The notes beneath the pieces were generated by a model that made no database searches, had not been told where the DNA came from, and worked only from the letters and a program-made list of their open reading frames with translations. DNA of 64,000 nucleotides from Otis tarda (lineage: Eukaryota; Chordata; Aves; Otidiformes; Otididae). The stretch's first letter is position 1; each line of letters begins with the position of its first letter. Position numbers and translations under genes: made by a program. This document shows, piece by piece, positions 24,601 to 32,600 of this stretch. The stretch lies in assembly GCA_026413225.1 (NCBI GenBank), contig CM048572.1, forward strand, positions 620,001 through 684,000, in the 5' to 3' direction.

Positions 24601-25553
24601 AAAAAGACAGTATTCATTTGCTGCTGGTTTAGGTAAAAGATATCACTACACTAATTTATAAAAATGTTGCATAAGGATTGACATTTCCTAATAAAACAAC
24701 TGGGACAGAAGAATGCAAGAGCTTATTTTAGAACAATACTGCAGACTGTGATACTGTCTTTTACTTGCTAAGAACATTCTATTCAGGGATCCAAGAATTT
24801 CCATAAATTTGTTCACTCAGCAATTGATTTCCATCTGCCCTGTTAAAAGATTAACCAACACCAGTCTTCTGCATTAAAAGCAAGTCTCACTCTTCTTGCA
24901 CTGAGTAGACTGTTCAAATATTTACTTGCCATGGGACTGGTGAAAAAGGTTATTCTTGGAACCCTGCTGTTTTCCCAAACCACTCCATTCACCTTGTTGC
25001 TATACCAAACCGGACCTGGCAATTTTACAAAAGGTTTTTGGTTTCTTGGGTTTTGGGTGGGTTGGTTTTTTTTTTTTATTATTTGTTTGTTTTGGGGTGG
25101 AGCTTTTTGCTTGGTTTTGGTTGGTTGGGTTTTTTTGTGGGGTTTTTCTTTTTTTTTTTTTTAAACCTAGGGGACCACGGTACAGCGATACGTCACTCAA
25201 TTACTACCTTATGATTGACAGTTCACACTGGAATCAAAGGTGAATTCATGGGAGTAGAGGTGAGATATCGTTAGGCAAGTCTACAAAGAGAGATAGATGG
25301 GCATTTATTCATCACGCTGAAGTGAAACTACTGCACAATATAATTACATTAACAGTATATATTTACTTGTAAGTTACATGTAATGCATCTCCAATAAGAT
25401 AAATCATGAGGGCTCCAGGGATGTTAGTTTACAGTTCAGCAGTAGTTTCATGAAAAATGCTACATTAAGGTAAACAGGACCGCACTGGCACATTTTTCTC
25501 ACCTTCTTGTAAGGAGCTTCAAGCATTGCTTCAATATCAATATCATCAGCCAT
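582..25553 (-). CDS. RBM39: RBM39 (CAPER-alpha) splicing factor, 13 coding exons, C-terminus outside window
   Basis: RBM39 is a nuclear U2AF65-like splicing factor and AP-1/estrogen receptor coactivator that acts in early spliceosome assembly. Coding exons (minus strand) are 25553-25503, 23627-23578, 21169-20975, 15580-15515, 15405-15352, 13876-13759, 12017-11865, 10505-10368, 8799-8734, 7829-7625, 7420-7343, 1825-1793 and 657-582. All join in frame with GT/AG sites and encode about 428 residues. In order they give an acidic N-terminus, an RS domain (~34-99), RRM1 (~152-230; RNP2 TVFCMQ, RNP1 KGIAYVEF), RRM2 (~250-328; RNP2 LYVGSL, RNP1 KGYGFITF), and the linker. The known family protein is ~524-530 residues, so the UHM-type RRM3 lies left of position 1. 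Exon lengths place the RRM2 helix glycine at 268, the human number. Identification is from remembered family sequence and is very secure. Confidence 0.97.
658..1792 (-). other. RBM39: RBM39 intron, no further feature seen
   Basis: AT-rich intronic sequence between the 76-nt and 33-nt exons. I see no repeat family or RNA gene in it. Short open frames here have no family resemblance. Confidence 0.6.
1793..1825 (-). CDS. RBM39: RBM39 microexon, 33 nt (residues 392-402)
   Basis: A short exon between CTTTAG and GAAG|GTAAAC encoding (A)[11 protein letters not shown]. Its length is a multiple of three, so skipping would keep the frame. The 5.5-kb intron before it is among the longest in the gene. 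Confidence 0.93.
5180..5740 (-). mobile_element. Old CR1/L3-type LINE relic (endonuclease region)
   Basis: On the minus strand 5738-5511 reads [15 protein letters not shown]...[21 protein letters not shown]. This has the GDFNFPD-W and [12 protein letters not shown] signatures of the EEP endonuclease of CR1/L3 non-LTR retrotransposons. After a stop the same strand continues into degraded frames resembling the following ORF2 segment (about 5413-5180). It is broken by stops, so this is a fossil and not functional. Outer limits are approximate. Confidence 0.7.
6056..6087. repeat. G16 homopolymer followed by GT-rich tract
   Basis: Sixteen consecutive G at 6056-6071, then TGTGTGGTGTGTGTG. On the RBM39 transcript strand this is a C-run followed by AC repeats. 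Confidence 0.9.
7343..7420 (-). CDS. RBM39: RBM39 exon (residues 366-391)
   Basis: A 78-nt exon encoding [20 protein letters not shown] and FGAVA. The acceptor is GTTCTAG, the donor TGGCAG|GTAAGA. In mammals an alternative 18-nt microexon (FSFVI) can follow; I did not find its counterpart in the next intron by eye. Confidence 0.95.
7625..7829 (-). CDS. RBM39: RBM39 exon (residues 298-365, end of RRM2 and linker)
   Basis: A 205-nt exon encoding [40 protein letters not shown] and on to MARLAE. It completes RRM2 and starts the acidic linker ([14 protein letters not shown]). The acceptor is AATCTACAG, the donor AGAAG|GTATGT. Confidence 0.97.
7830..8733 (-). other. RBM39: RBM39 intron, nothing further seen
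   Basis: AT-rich intron between the two RRM2 exons. No repeat family, RNA gene or alternative exon recognised. Confidence 0.5.
8734..8799 (-). CDS. RBM39: RBM39 exon (residues 276-297, RRM2)
   Basis: A 66-nt exon encoding [20 protein letters not shown] and IT, carrying most of the RRM2 RNP1 motif. The acceptor is TTTTTAG, the donor ATTACG|GTATGT. Confidence 0.96.
8800..10367 (-). other. RBM39: RBM39 intron, nothing further seen
   Basis: AT-rich intron inside RRM2. No repeat family, RNA gene or alternative exon recognised. Confidence 0.5.
10368..10505 (-). CDS. RBM39: RBM39 exon (residues 230-275, start of RRM2)
   Basis: A 138-nt exon encoding [20 protein letters not shown] then [10 protein letters not shown] and [16 protein letters not shown]. 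This is RNP2 and helix 1 of RRM2. Gly268, Glu271 and Pro272, known as contacts for DCAF15-recruiting aryl sulfonamides in human RBM39, are all present. The acceptor is CCCTTAG, the donor CAGG|GTAAAT. Confidence 0.97.
10813..11612 (+). mobile_element. CR1 LINE, 5'-truncated, plus orientation
   Basis: The segment encodes the end of CR1 ORF2 ([51 protein letters not shown]), in more than one frame because of frameshifts. It then runs through the CR1 3'UTR, ending in GGACTGGATGGCCTTTGAAG, CCTTCCAACTC and ATTCTATGATTCTATT, the family's terminal octamer repeats. It is 5'-truncated, as is normal for CR1. It lies antisense in an RBM39 intron ~250 bp from an exon. CR1 is the dominant LINE of birds. 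Confidence 0.95.
11865..12017 (-). CDS. RBM39: RBM39 exon (residues 179-229, rest of RRM1)
   Basis: A 153-nt, phase 0-0 exon encoding [20 protein letters not shown] through PIIVQASQ, with the RNP1 motif KGIAYVEF. The acceptor is CTTTCAG, the donor CACAG|GTAAGG. A CR1 element ends about 250 bp downstream of the donor. Confidence 0.97.
12438..13554 (-). mobile_element. Complete solo LTR of an avian endogenous retrovirus, minus orientation, with 5-bp target duplication
   Basis: Read on the minus strand the element starts TGTTCTGGTTTT and ends ACTATGACA, the TG...CA termini of an LTR, and is 1117 bp long. The flanks are GCATC at 12433-12437 and GCATC at 13555-13559, a 5-bp duplication. There are no internal retroviral genes, so it is a solo LTR made by recombination between two LTRs. 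A TATA-like GTATTTAAG lies near 13373-13381. It contains three tandem GC-rich units (see 12992-13083). A 5-bp duplication fits ERVL-type or similar integrases, but the family name is not certain. Confidence 0.9.
12992..13083. repeat. Tandem GC-rich units inside the LTR
   Basis: GGCTGCAGGGG recurs at 12992, 13031 and 13073, spaced 39 and 42 bp, with CTCC(A)CCATGG between. These create open frames on both strands that are repeat artefacts. The same units begin the LTR fragment at position 1. Confidence 0.85.
13759..13876 (-). CDS. RBM39: RBM39 exon (residues 139-178, start of RRM1)
   Basis: A 118-nt exon encoding [20 protein letters not shown] through [10 protein letters not shown], which includes the RNP2 motif and first helix of RRM1. 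The acceptor is CTTTCCAG, the donor AAG|GTAATAG. A solo LTR begins 204 bp downstream of the donor (13554 leftward). Confidence 0.96.
13877..15351 (-). other. RBM39: RBM39 intron, only simple sequence seen
   Basis: AT-rich intron. Its right end holds an A/C-rich low-complexity tract at 15247-15323 close to the donor at 15352. Nothing else supported. Confidence 0.5.
15247..15323. repeat. A/C-rich low-complexity tract
   Basis: Runs of A interrupted by CC and C (AAAACCAAAAAACAAACAAA type). On the transcript strand this is a U/G-rich tract ~30 nt downstream of a 5' splice site, a position where U-rich sequence can aid splicing through TIA1-type proteins (inference). Confidence 0.85.
15352..15405 (-). 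CDS. RBM39: RBM39 exon (residues 121-138, second RS block)
   Basis: A 54-nt exon encoding [18 protein letters not shown] and the first two bases of an arginine codon. The acceptor is CTATAG, the donor GTTAG|GTAGGA. Only a 109-nt intron separates it from the preceding exon. An AC-rich low-complexity tract follows the donor within about 30 nt. Confidence 0.94.
15515..15580 (-). CDS. RBM39: RBM39 exon (residues 99-120, [21 protein letters not shown])
   Basis: A 66-nt exon with acceptor GCCGTAG and donor TTAAG|GTTTCTG. It completes the split tyrosine and encodes the short conserved linker between the two basic RS blocks. A perfect 17-bp intronic hairpin sits 116 nt upstream of its acceptor (15696-15736). 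Confidence 0.94.
15696..15736. repeat. Perfect 17-bp inverted repeat with 7-nt loop (hairpin)
   Basis: The left arm CATTTTCCATTAGCAGC (15696-15712) is followed by ACCATTA (15713-15719) and the exact reverse complement GCTGCTAATGGAAAATG (15720-15736). It lies in the RBM39 pre-mRNA 116 nt upstream of the 3' splice site at 15580. It matches no repeat family I recognise. Confidence 0.95.
17370..17389. repeat. A20 homopolymer
   Basis: Twenty A followed by CACACCACC, in an RBM39 intron. Confidence 0.9.
20975..21169 (-). CDS. RBM39: RBM39 RS-domain exon (residues 34-99)
   Basis: This 195-nt exon encodes alternating Arg/Ser/Lys/Glu repeats ([13 protein letters not shown]... to RFRGRYRSP), the nuclear-speckle RS domain that is phosphorylated in SR-type proteins. 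The acceptor is CTCAG. The donor is CCCTA|GTAGGT, so the last two bases TA form a split tyrosine codon with the next exon. If the intron is retained, the frame reads CCC TAG TAG, two stops at once. Confidence 0.96.
21170..23577 (-). other. RBM39: RBM39 intron, nothing further seen
   Basis: AT-rich intron upstream of the RS-domain exon. No repeat family or RNA gene recognised. Confidence 0.5.
23578..23627 (-). CDS. RBM39: RBM39 exon 3 (residues 18-34)
   Basis: The acceptor is CTGCTTAG and the donor AGAA|GTAAGT. The exon is 50 nt and encodes [16 protein letters not shown] plus two bases of the next lysine codon. It leads into the RS domain. Confidence 0.96.
24006..24153 (-). other. RBM39: Candidate RBM39 poison exon (alternative, stop-containing)
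   Basis: On the minus strand an excellent acceptor (TTTGCTTCAG) at 24154-24156 opens a stretch that continues the phase-0 frame of exon 2 for 38 codons, starting [10 protein letters not shown], and then meets TAG at 24039-24037. The segment is less AT-rich than the surrounding intron. The proposed donor (CCTTG|GTACTG, exon end 24006) is weak, so the 3' boundary is uncertain; with it the exon is 148 nt, not a multiple of three. Ultraconserved stop-bearing exons that trigger nonsense-mediated decay are known in SR-like splicing factors, and RBM39 is reported among them. Assigning this segment as that exon is inference. Confidence 0.6.
25033..25164. repeat. T/G-rich low-complexity tract
   Basis: GGTTTT/GGGTTT-type runs with T12-T14 blocks. 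Read on the RBM39 strand it is A/C-rich. Confidence 0.9.
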
Positions 25554-25565
25554 TTTTCAGGACAC
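25503..25565 (-). CDS. RBM39: RBM39 exon 2 (start codon, residues 1-17)
   Basis: The acceptor is CTTTCAG before 25565. A short UTR is followed by ATG at 25553 and the family-invariant start [17 protein letters not shown]. The donor is AAG|GTGAG at 25502. The exon ends in phase 0, which matters because the next candidate exon upstream of coding exon 3 (24153-24006) can be read in the same frame into a stop. Confidence 0.97.
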
Positions 25566-26353
25566 CTGAAAGAAGTAAAAATCCACCTGAGATGGAAAAC
25601 ACTCCTGTGCGTTATCTTCAAAAGGTTTTTTGCCTAAGAGGCCATCACTGTATTAGCTCAAAGTCAAAGAGCAGTGTCTCAAAACATTTCCAACAAGAAC
25701 TGAAATGAAGCTTTGCCCAGTGAGATAGAGAATGTGAGACAAAGCAATTATAGAGCAAACAACAAAATGCTGTTGAACACAATTAGCCAGTGGAAACCCC
25801 AGAGGTATTCCATCTATTTCTTTCAAAACAAAGAGCACAGATAATTTATGATACAGAAACACAAGTCTGGCGGCCATCTTGAGAAGTACTAGAGCTTGAC
25901 CAAAGGACCCAAGAGAGACACATAAAGAACAAAGAACAAAGGTTCAGGCAAACCTGTACACAGCTTCCTAGCATTTGCTACCATCACATTTACCAACCTG
26001 AAGACTTAAAGTGAACACTATGATCCTTTAAGAAATGCAGCCTCCTGTATAATAGAGGCCAGAGAAGAAACAATTATGATTCAAGCATTAAGAGCTGCTA
26101 AAGCATAGACAAGATCCATCCAGTCTGAACTTCAGGTTTCAGACAGAGGAGATCCACGATGCCATGTAACACTAGTCACTATAACCTTTTTTTTTTAAAA
26201 TTATTTCTCTTATTTTTAAACTTCAATCCCCTAATGTAATTTTGTGTTCATTATCCTCTGAATGCCTTTGATATTTGATTTCTTTTCCCCATGCAATATG
26301 CCATTAAGAAACTCTCAAGACTCTGCATTAAGAGCACACTTAGCTTCCTCAAA

Positions 26354-26384
<31 letters not shown>

Positions 26385-28852
26385 CAACAACAAACCCAGA
26401 TCCAAGTCAAACAGCCCAAGAGCGAAGATTTTCCTGCATGCGTGCCATAAAATGGATTTTCATTCATACAGGTTAATTCTTGCATCTTGCTTACAGGAAC
26501 TATGCAGTCCATAGACTTCCCCAGCATAATTAAATCCCTCCAGCATTTCAAGATCCTTGAAACTGTTCACTCATAACCGAGAATGTTTTACCAGGGCTGC
26601 ACCACATGTAAGAATCAAGTCACCTCCGCCCCATCTGACCACTGTCCATTAATACAACCACAAACAAAACGTAATCTTCTAGCAATATCAGAGCAGTGGA
26701 AGTTCATATTCAATTACTTAACCAATACACACTAATCTAATTTTCAAGTTATTACCTCTGTACTATCACTTACAAATATGATCCTACTAAGTTTATGTGC
26801 AATAACTTAATTTCACTTTTTACTAGAGTATTTGCATTGAGCTTTTTAAGTCATTCACATACATGCACGTGATTTAATTCACTGCTGCTCCACCAGGACT
26901 TGGTATGAACAAGTACATCAGTATGATTAAGCATGAAAAAGCACCATGTCAAACCCAGGATTCTACAACAAAATTCCCACCAGTGGCAACTCCCACCCGC
27001 AATTACATTTTCATATGTGCAATTTAGCTAACATATCCAGCTACACCTGGGGTGGGATTCTTCATCCCGAAGAGAGGTGGCCAAAGCTGGGGGATGGAGG
27101 CCATAACAGGGACTGCCAAATCATGAGTGGCATGAAAAAGCAAACAGGGAATGACTACTATTGCATTCACCCAAATAGCAAGAGTGAATGACCTATCATC
27201 CAGCAGGTTCAAAACAAAGGTACTTATTCACGCAGCATTAAGCCATGGAATTCACTGTTACAGGCCACTGTGCACACTAACAAAGGAAAAAAAAAAAAAA
27301 AACCCACCAAAGTGTTCAAAAAAACCTCACAACAAAAAAAGCACCAAAGTTTACAGAAAGAGCTTTTAATTAAACAAAGACACACCTCGTGACCCTGAAC
27401 CACAACTAGCTGATGACTACTGGCACACAAAGAAGTATCACTGTAGGATCACCCTGTTCTATTCTTTCTTAGGCATTTACTGCCACAGACAAGATCCTGA
27501 GTTACATGGACCTTTGGTCTCACCCCGTGCAATCTGTGCCCTTTGTACTCTGTACAAAACACTTTCATTGGTACAATACCATGGTTTTATCAGAGTATCT
27601 TCTGTTCACATAACACAGATCTACTATCAACTTGGTAAATCATGAAATGCAGATAATGATGCTACATACAAAATTATTCTTTAAAAAAAAAAAAAACACA
27701 AATAAGACTCCCTGTTAATTTCAAGTTAGTACAAAATCATTACATTTTCAAGTATCTTTCATTAAACACTTAAGATACTTAAAATAATTTTCATAGAAAC
27801 CTTCCAGCTTGCTCAAAAAACCTCCATGTCTGACATTTCTGTAGAGAAAAAAAAAAAAAAACAAAACCAAAAAGCCCAACAAAAACTGCACCAAATCATC
27901 AAAACAAACAATGGACTATACTCGAAACTTTGTGGGTCTACAGGAAACCTAAAGGGATATGAAATTGACTGCTACCAATCTAGCCAGTATTTTGAAAGCA
28001 TATTCTGCCCTCTTCTGTTGTGTTACACGACATAACAAGAGTTTAAGAAGGTTCCCTCCTCGAAATTATTTGCTTCCGAAGTTCCAAGAAATGACAACTC
28101 CACTTTTGCAAGGATCTTCCTGGAAAAGCATCAGGAAGGTTTAAGGAGATCGCCGACGCTTCGCGAGAGCAGCTCAGCTCCCAGCAGCACAGGCAACTCC
28201 GCTCAGCAGGATCCACCCGCAATTCCCGCACACGCCCTACACGACTGGCATCTAAGGAGTCCCGGCTCTCCGGGACACGGCTGCGCCAGAACCGACCCGC
28301 TCCACTCCGAGCACCGCACCTCATCCGCACGCTCCAGGGGCCTCCAGTCCCTGCGCGCCCCGGCTGCCGAACCCCGAGCGCCGCCCGCCCGCCCCGTCCC
28401 ACAGCGCGAGCGGCGCCAGAGCCTCCCCGCGGCGCTCCGCCCGGGCACCACCAGCTCCGGCCACAGCAGCAGAGGAGGGTCGGCCCCTCTGCACAGCGCC
28501 ATCGTGGGGGAAATCGGGGAGGGACAAGGCCGCGGCAGGCACAGCCGGACCCGCCCGCTACGTGGCTACAGGAACGACCCAAACCCACACGGCCAGGCCA
28601 CTCACTCAGGGCGGCGGCAGCCCGCTGGGCGCTCCGAGCCCAAAAAGGCGCAGGGTGGATACTGGCGGGGAGGCCCGCGGCGGCCCCCGAGGGCCACGGG
28701 CCCGGGCCGCCCGGCCGGAGAGAGGCGAGCACGGCGGCGGGAGCGGCGCAGGCCTCCCGGGCCGCCCGCCCGCAGAGCGTGGGCCGCAGGCTTCCGCGGG
28801 CCAGGCCGCGGCTCGCCCAAGGACGGGGTCCGGCCCCCCGCCCGGCAGTTAC
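25566..28852 (-). other. RBM39: RBM39 first intron
   Basis: Contains A28 at 26357-26384, A16 at 27287-27302 and further A/C-rich tracts near 27.68 and 27.85 kb. The right ~700 bp (from about 28140) is the GC-rich flank of the promoter island. No gene seen. Confidence 0.6.
26357..26384. repeat. A28 homopolymer
   Basis: Twenty-eight A followed by CAACAACAAACCC. No element body is recognisable on its left. Confidence 0.9.
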
Positions 28853-29110
28853 CTGCGCCGCGGGCGGGGGCTGTCCTCGTTCGGGCGCCCGAGGTCCAGC
28901 GGCGGCAGTAGCGGCTCCCGGTTCCGGCGCTGGCTGCGCGGACGGTGGAGGATGGGCCCGAGGGCTCCGGAGCCCTCTGCAGGCGCCTAAACCTCAGACG
29001 GACGGCGCCGTTCGGCCAGCCCCACGGCGGCAGGCGGCGAGGGGCAGCGCGATCGTGGCGGGCGGTCCCCAGACTCAGGCTGGGCCCCGGCTCTGGCACC
29101 GGCGGCTGCT
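28853..29110 (-). other. RBM39: RBM39 5'UTR exon 1 (start site approximate)
   Basis: A consensus donor on the minus strand (CGCAG|GTAACT, GT at 28852-28851) lies in the CpG island. The only good partner is the acceptor of the start-codon exon at 25565. The transcription start is not visible directly. A YY1-like GCGCCATTTC element at 29115-29125 is typical of housekeeping start sites, so I place the 5' end near 29.1 kb. The donor is well supported; the 5' limit is inference. Confidence 0.6.
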
Positions 29111-29114
29111 CCCC

Positions 29115-29125
29115 GAAATGGCGCC
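29115..29125 (-). promoter_or_regulatory. YY1-like site
   Basis: GGCGCCATTTC on the minus strand matches the YY1 core GCCAT with its common flanks. Such sites usually lie within tens of bases of housekeeping start sites. Confidence 0.5.
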
Positions 29126-29191
29126 CGCCGCGTCGTGCCGCTCGCAGGCTCGGCGCACGGCACGGGGGCGCCCAGCGCCCGGCGCAGGGGC

Positions 29192-29333
29192 TCTCGCGAG
29201 ACACAAGGCCAGTGGAGGCCCCGCGCGCCCGCCACCTCTCGCGAGACATCGCGCACAGAAGTCGGCGGCTCAGCCGCTCGCGAGACGCGGGCAGGCGGGC
29301 GAGGTCGTCACGCGTCTTCGCGCTCTCGCGAGA
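29192..29333. promoter_or_regulatory. Cluster of four TCTCGCGAGA palindromes
   Basis: Exact TCTCGCGAGA at 29192-29201, 29237-29246 and 29324-29333, plus a one-mismatch copy GCTCGCGAGA at 29276-29285. This palindrome is a known core element of TATA-less CpG and bidirectional promoters, and has been linked to ZBTB33 and BANP. The cluster lies just upstream of the inferred RBM39 start. Confidence 0.9.
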
Positions 29334-29365
29334 GCGCGCGCGCCCTCGCCTGGGGCGCGGTGGGA

Positions 29366-29378
29366 AGGTCAAAGGTCA
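29366..29378 (+). promoter_or_regulatory. Perfect DR1 nuclear-receptor element
   Basis: AGGTCA, one base A, AGGTCA: an exact direct repeat with 1-bp spacing. The class is bound by HNF4, COUP-TF and RXR/PPAR heterodimers; the core TCAAAGGTCA also suits ERR-type receptors. It lies 33 bp beyond the last CGCG palindrome. Confidence 0.75.
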
Positions 29379-29500
29379 CTTGGGCGGCCTCGCGCCGCCG
29401 CCGGCCTCCGTGCCCTGTCCCTGCGGCCTTCACCCTGCCCTGGCGCGGCCCGGCCCCTCGGGTGTCATCGCGCAGCCGGAGTCGGGCCAGCAGGTGCGAC

Positions 29501-31979
29501 GTGGCCGAGAGCCTAGCACAGCCCTGTGCAGTGACTGGGCAGCATGGCTGCGGGCCTTGCAGCGTGTGCCTGCGGGCTCGGGGCCTCACTTCCATTTTTG
29601 GCTGGGGAACAGCCACAGCTGAGTCCCTCCTGCACTGCAGCACCGAGCCCTGTGTGTGGGCAGCCCTGTCACAGTCTCTCGTGTTCTGGCAAGCTTGTTG
29701 CAGCTCCTCAGGTTTTACTCTGTCATAGGCCCCAGCCTCCATCCTGACCATACACAGGTGTCTCAGCCAGGTTAGGTGTAATTGCTGTGGAAACTGGTTT
29801 TTTTTCCCCCTTCTTGAGCACCATGTAACCATAAGTGGTTTTACAGCCTCTTAGCTCCAAAAGCTGTGTTTAGCTCTTCTAATGCTTATTGCACTACACT
29901 GTTAGTGGAATAACAAGAGTGTGTCCTGTTTAGACAGGCTATCTGTGTCCAAATTTTTGCCTGCATTTGTTACGTCAAGTAACTTTACACTTGCAGTAAA
30001 AACAACCTAATGCTTTTCTTGACATCCCAGTTGATCCTTATGCTAACATTTCCAGCCTAAGCAGGACATCTTGGGTGGCAGTGCCAAGCAAGAATCGTGC
30101 CGGGGATCTCATGCCAGAGGAGGAAAGCCCCTGGTGGAAAGAACTGATCTGTTGTGCCAAATACCGTGTGTGTAAGTCATGTCTGGGTCAGCAAGTCCCT
30201 GAGCTGATGCTGGAGCCTGAGAACACAGGAGGAAGCGTCATATGCGCTTACTTTGTTGAAATACTTCTATCTTGTGTTGGGCCAAATGGATGACAGTCTG
30301 GGGCAGTGTTAAAGATCAGCTATTTCAAGCTTGTTATTTATTGTAGGAGAGAGCAACAGAGTAGATTGTCATAGATTGGGCAGGGGTGTGAAATTGTTTG
30401 TGTTCCTTCATGATCGGTTCTTCTGGCAAAATGATTTAACAGCGTCTGTGCTCTTCCTTCCTCCCTTTGGCTGAGGGCTCGGACAAGATTCATTAAGTTT
30501 GAGAGTGACAGCATCTGAAGGTGTTACGGCTGTACCCTCCTGCCAGAAATGACTACCCCCTCAGGGGACCACCAGTGTCTGACAGCTTTTTGGCTACTAT
30601 AGTCCCAAGTATAACTGAAATTGTCAGTGGCCTGGTGTTCTGGTGCAGCTTTTGGCCCAAGCCCCTGCCAATTGCCAGATACAGCCTGCTGCAGCCTTGA
30701 AGCTGAATGGTTTAACTTGGAAAGTAAGTAGTGTTTTGTGAAACAAAACCCGCTTGTCTCATTAACAGTGCTTTGTTTCCCCTTCCAGCCCATAAAATGT
30801 CTAATTTGTAATTAAATTTAATAATACGCAGTAGGTTTTGGCCAATCGTTCAACGCAGTGCAGATAACATTGAATGGGTTTCCTGCTGAAGTCAGCAGAA
30901 GATAAGCAATAATGGCTGGGGGTTTTAGGTTCTTTCTTTTTTGTCCTACAAATCTGAAACAATGTAAAGAGAAGTTCTAAACAAACTTTGCCTCCTGAAA
31001 TTATAATTTTGCTATTACATATAGAAATACTTAAACCAGTTGAGGTATAAGAACTTGGGCCCATAGATTTCCAAATTAAAACCTGTTTTTGTTAAACTCC
31101 CAGGCTACTGTGCCATTTACAGTAATTTCTAGCAAAGTTCCTGAAATGTTAATAGTCTAAGAAGATACTGAAGCTGTTGCACAGAGTTTCCAAGCCTTTC
31201 TAAGCTGAACTAGTCAACTTAATTGAGTTTGGGACATTTTGGAAAAATTAGCTGTTTTTAAAAAAGCATGACTATAATAGGTCTGTTCCAACCTAATCAT
31301 TTTTGTATGGGTTGGTTGCAAACAAAATTGATGATTTTTGCACAGATAAAATTAGGTTTCTCGTGGTTGTTCCTAGCTTTGTGTCCCTGCTGTGACTTGC
31401 TGCTCGTCAGCGCCCTTCCCAGTCAGCCACCTTCCCAGTCAGCCACCTTCCCAGTCAGCCACCCGCAGGTCAGGTCTGACCGGCTCCCCCTTCCTTGTTC
31501 CCTCATGGTAGGGCTGTGATCAAGCATGTGCTTGGGCTCAGGTTGGTGGATTTCCCTAAGGATTTTCTCTCCCATTGTTTGCTCCCATTGAAGCCAGGCT
31601 CTGGAAGGAGGCCGCGGACTTGTCTTTTTTGTCTGCTCCACTAACACACCCCTTGCCCTTGGCTGATGCAGGGGTGGCGTGGGAGGAAGGATGAGCCCCA
31701 CAAACTTGCAGGGCTGGGTACTATGTGTGGCTAATGAGGGGCATTGGCTGGCGAGCAGCGGCACATGCTCTGTATCCAGCCCAGCACCAGCCCTGGTGTG
31801 TTGTAGTGCTGCCCTGGCTGGTCGGCCATGGCTGTCCAGCTCCGCGGGGCTGTTGGTGCAGGGCCTACACACTTGGCGGGATTCTCCTCTGGAGCTAACG
31901 GCAGGGCAGGCACGAAGCCCTCAGTAACACATTTCCCAACAACAGTTTGCCTGGTTGTGGGACGTATTGATCTTGTAGA
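29501..31979. other. Intergenic, no gene seen
   Basis: No splice-linked coding frame or repeat family recognised except a 16-bp tandem repeat at 31415-31462. Confidence 0.5.
31415..31462. repeat. Three exact tandem copies of a 16-bp unit
   Basis: CTTCCCAGTCAGCCAC repeated three times without mismatch, followed by a diverging CCGCAGGTCAG. Confidence 0.95.
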
Positions 31980-32190
31980 AGAGACTGGCGCTCACTGCAG
32001 AGCTGCGGGGGGGGCGCCAGCCGCCCCTGGTGTTTCTTCATACGGCCTGGCGCTGCGCTGAGCGCCGGGCGTTCGCGTACCGGAGGTCCCTGAGGAGATG
32101 CAGAACGTCGCGGGGAGTGGGAGTCGTTCGTGTTATCCCGCGCTGCGGATGTTGGGAGGGATCTCGCAGAATTAACAAGAGGGGAAAAAA

Positions 32191-32196
32191 GAAAAG
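32191..32196 (-). terminator. Pol III terminator of the tRNA-Glu gene
   Basis: CTTTTC on the minus strand just past the tRNA 3' end; TTTTTT follows at 32190-32185 as backup. Confidence 0.8.
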
Positions 32197-32204
32197 CTAT
32201 TTTT

Positions 32205-32276
32205 TTCCCACACCGGGAGTCGAACCCGGGCCGCCTGGGTGAAAACCAGGAATCCTAACCGCTAGACCATGTGGGA
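32205..32276 (-). tRNA. tRNA-Glu (anticodon TTC)
   Basis: On the minus strand the 72-nt sequence starts TCCCACATGGTCTAGCGG and ends CGACTCCCGGTGTGGGA plus discriminator A. The acceptor stem TCCCACA pairs with TGTGGGA. The anticodon arm is CCTGG-TTTTCAC-CCAGG, giving anticodon TTC, so it reads GAA codons. The A box (TGGTCTAGCGG) and B box (GGTTCGACTCC) of the Pol III internal promoter are intact. A T-run terminator (CTTTTC, minus strand, 32196-32191) follows 9 nt after the 3' end, with a second T6 run beyond. It has no intron and looks functional. Confidence 0.97.
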
Positions 32277-32600
32277 CCGTCTGGCAGCCGTGCCTGCCGC
32301 GCCGCCCGCTGCCTGCGCCGCCTCCCCGCGCCTGCGCCGCCCGGGGGCCCGCCTGTCGGCCTCATCCCCGCCTCTGCCGGGGCCCCGCCGAGGAGCCGCG
32401 GCGGGGGCGGCGCTGGGGGCGGTCGGAGGCGCGCTCCCGTGCAGCCGTGCCCGAGGGAAGTCGCGGCCGCTCCGGATGAGGGTTGCCGCGGGGTCTCTCT
32501 GGCGGGAGCTCGCGCAGATGGCCGGGAGCCGGTCGCGGGCACGCGGACACGGGCTGCGAGGGGAGGAGTCGGGCTGGCGACGTTCCGTCCGGTTACGGGG

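Larger units (their letters stand above)
23628..25502 (-). other. RBM39: RBM39 intron holding the poison exon candidate
   Basis: Intron between exon 2 and exon 3. Apart from the segment at 24006-24153 and the T/G-rich tract at 25033-25164 I see nothing to name. Confidence 0.55.
28140..29500. promoter_or_regulatory. RBM39: CpG island promoter of RBM39
   Basis: Dense CpG with G+C far above the flanks. It covers the RBM39 first exon. Large overlapping open frames on all strands here are GC-rich artefacts. Specific sites inside it are listed separately. Divergent plus-strand transcription is possible but no coding exon was recognised. Confidence 0.85.
31980..32600. promoter_or_regulatory. CpG island around the tRNA gene
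   Basis: CpG-dense G+C-rich segment with the tRNA-Glu gene inside. Its size exceeds what a tRNA needs, so a Pol II start of an unannotated transcript is possible. Overlapping frames on both strands show no known domain. Confidence 0.65.

Noticed and set aside
28043..29832. Many 90-256 codon frames on both strands at the RBM39 promoter
   Set aside because: All lie in the CpG island, overlap each other, and have low-complexity Arg/Pro/Gly content. None matches a family or joins through splice sites.
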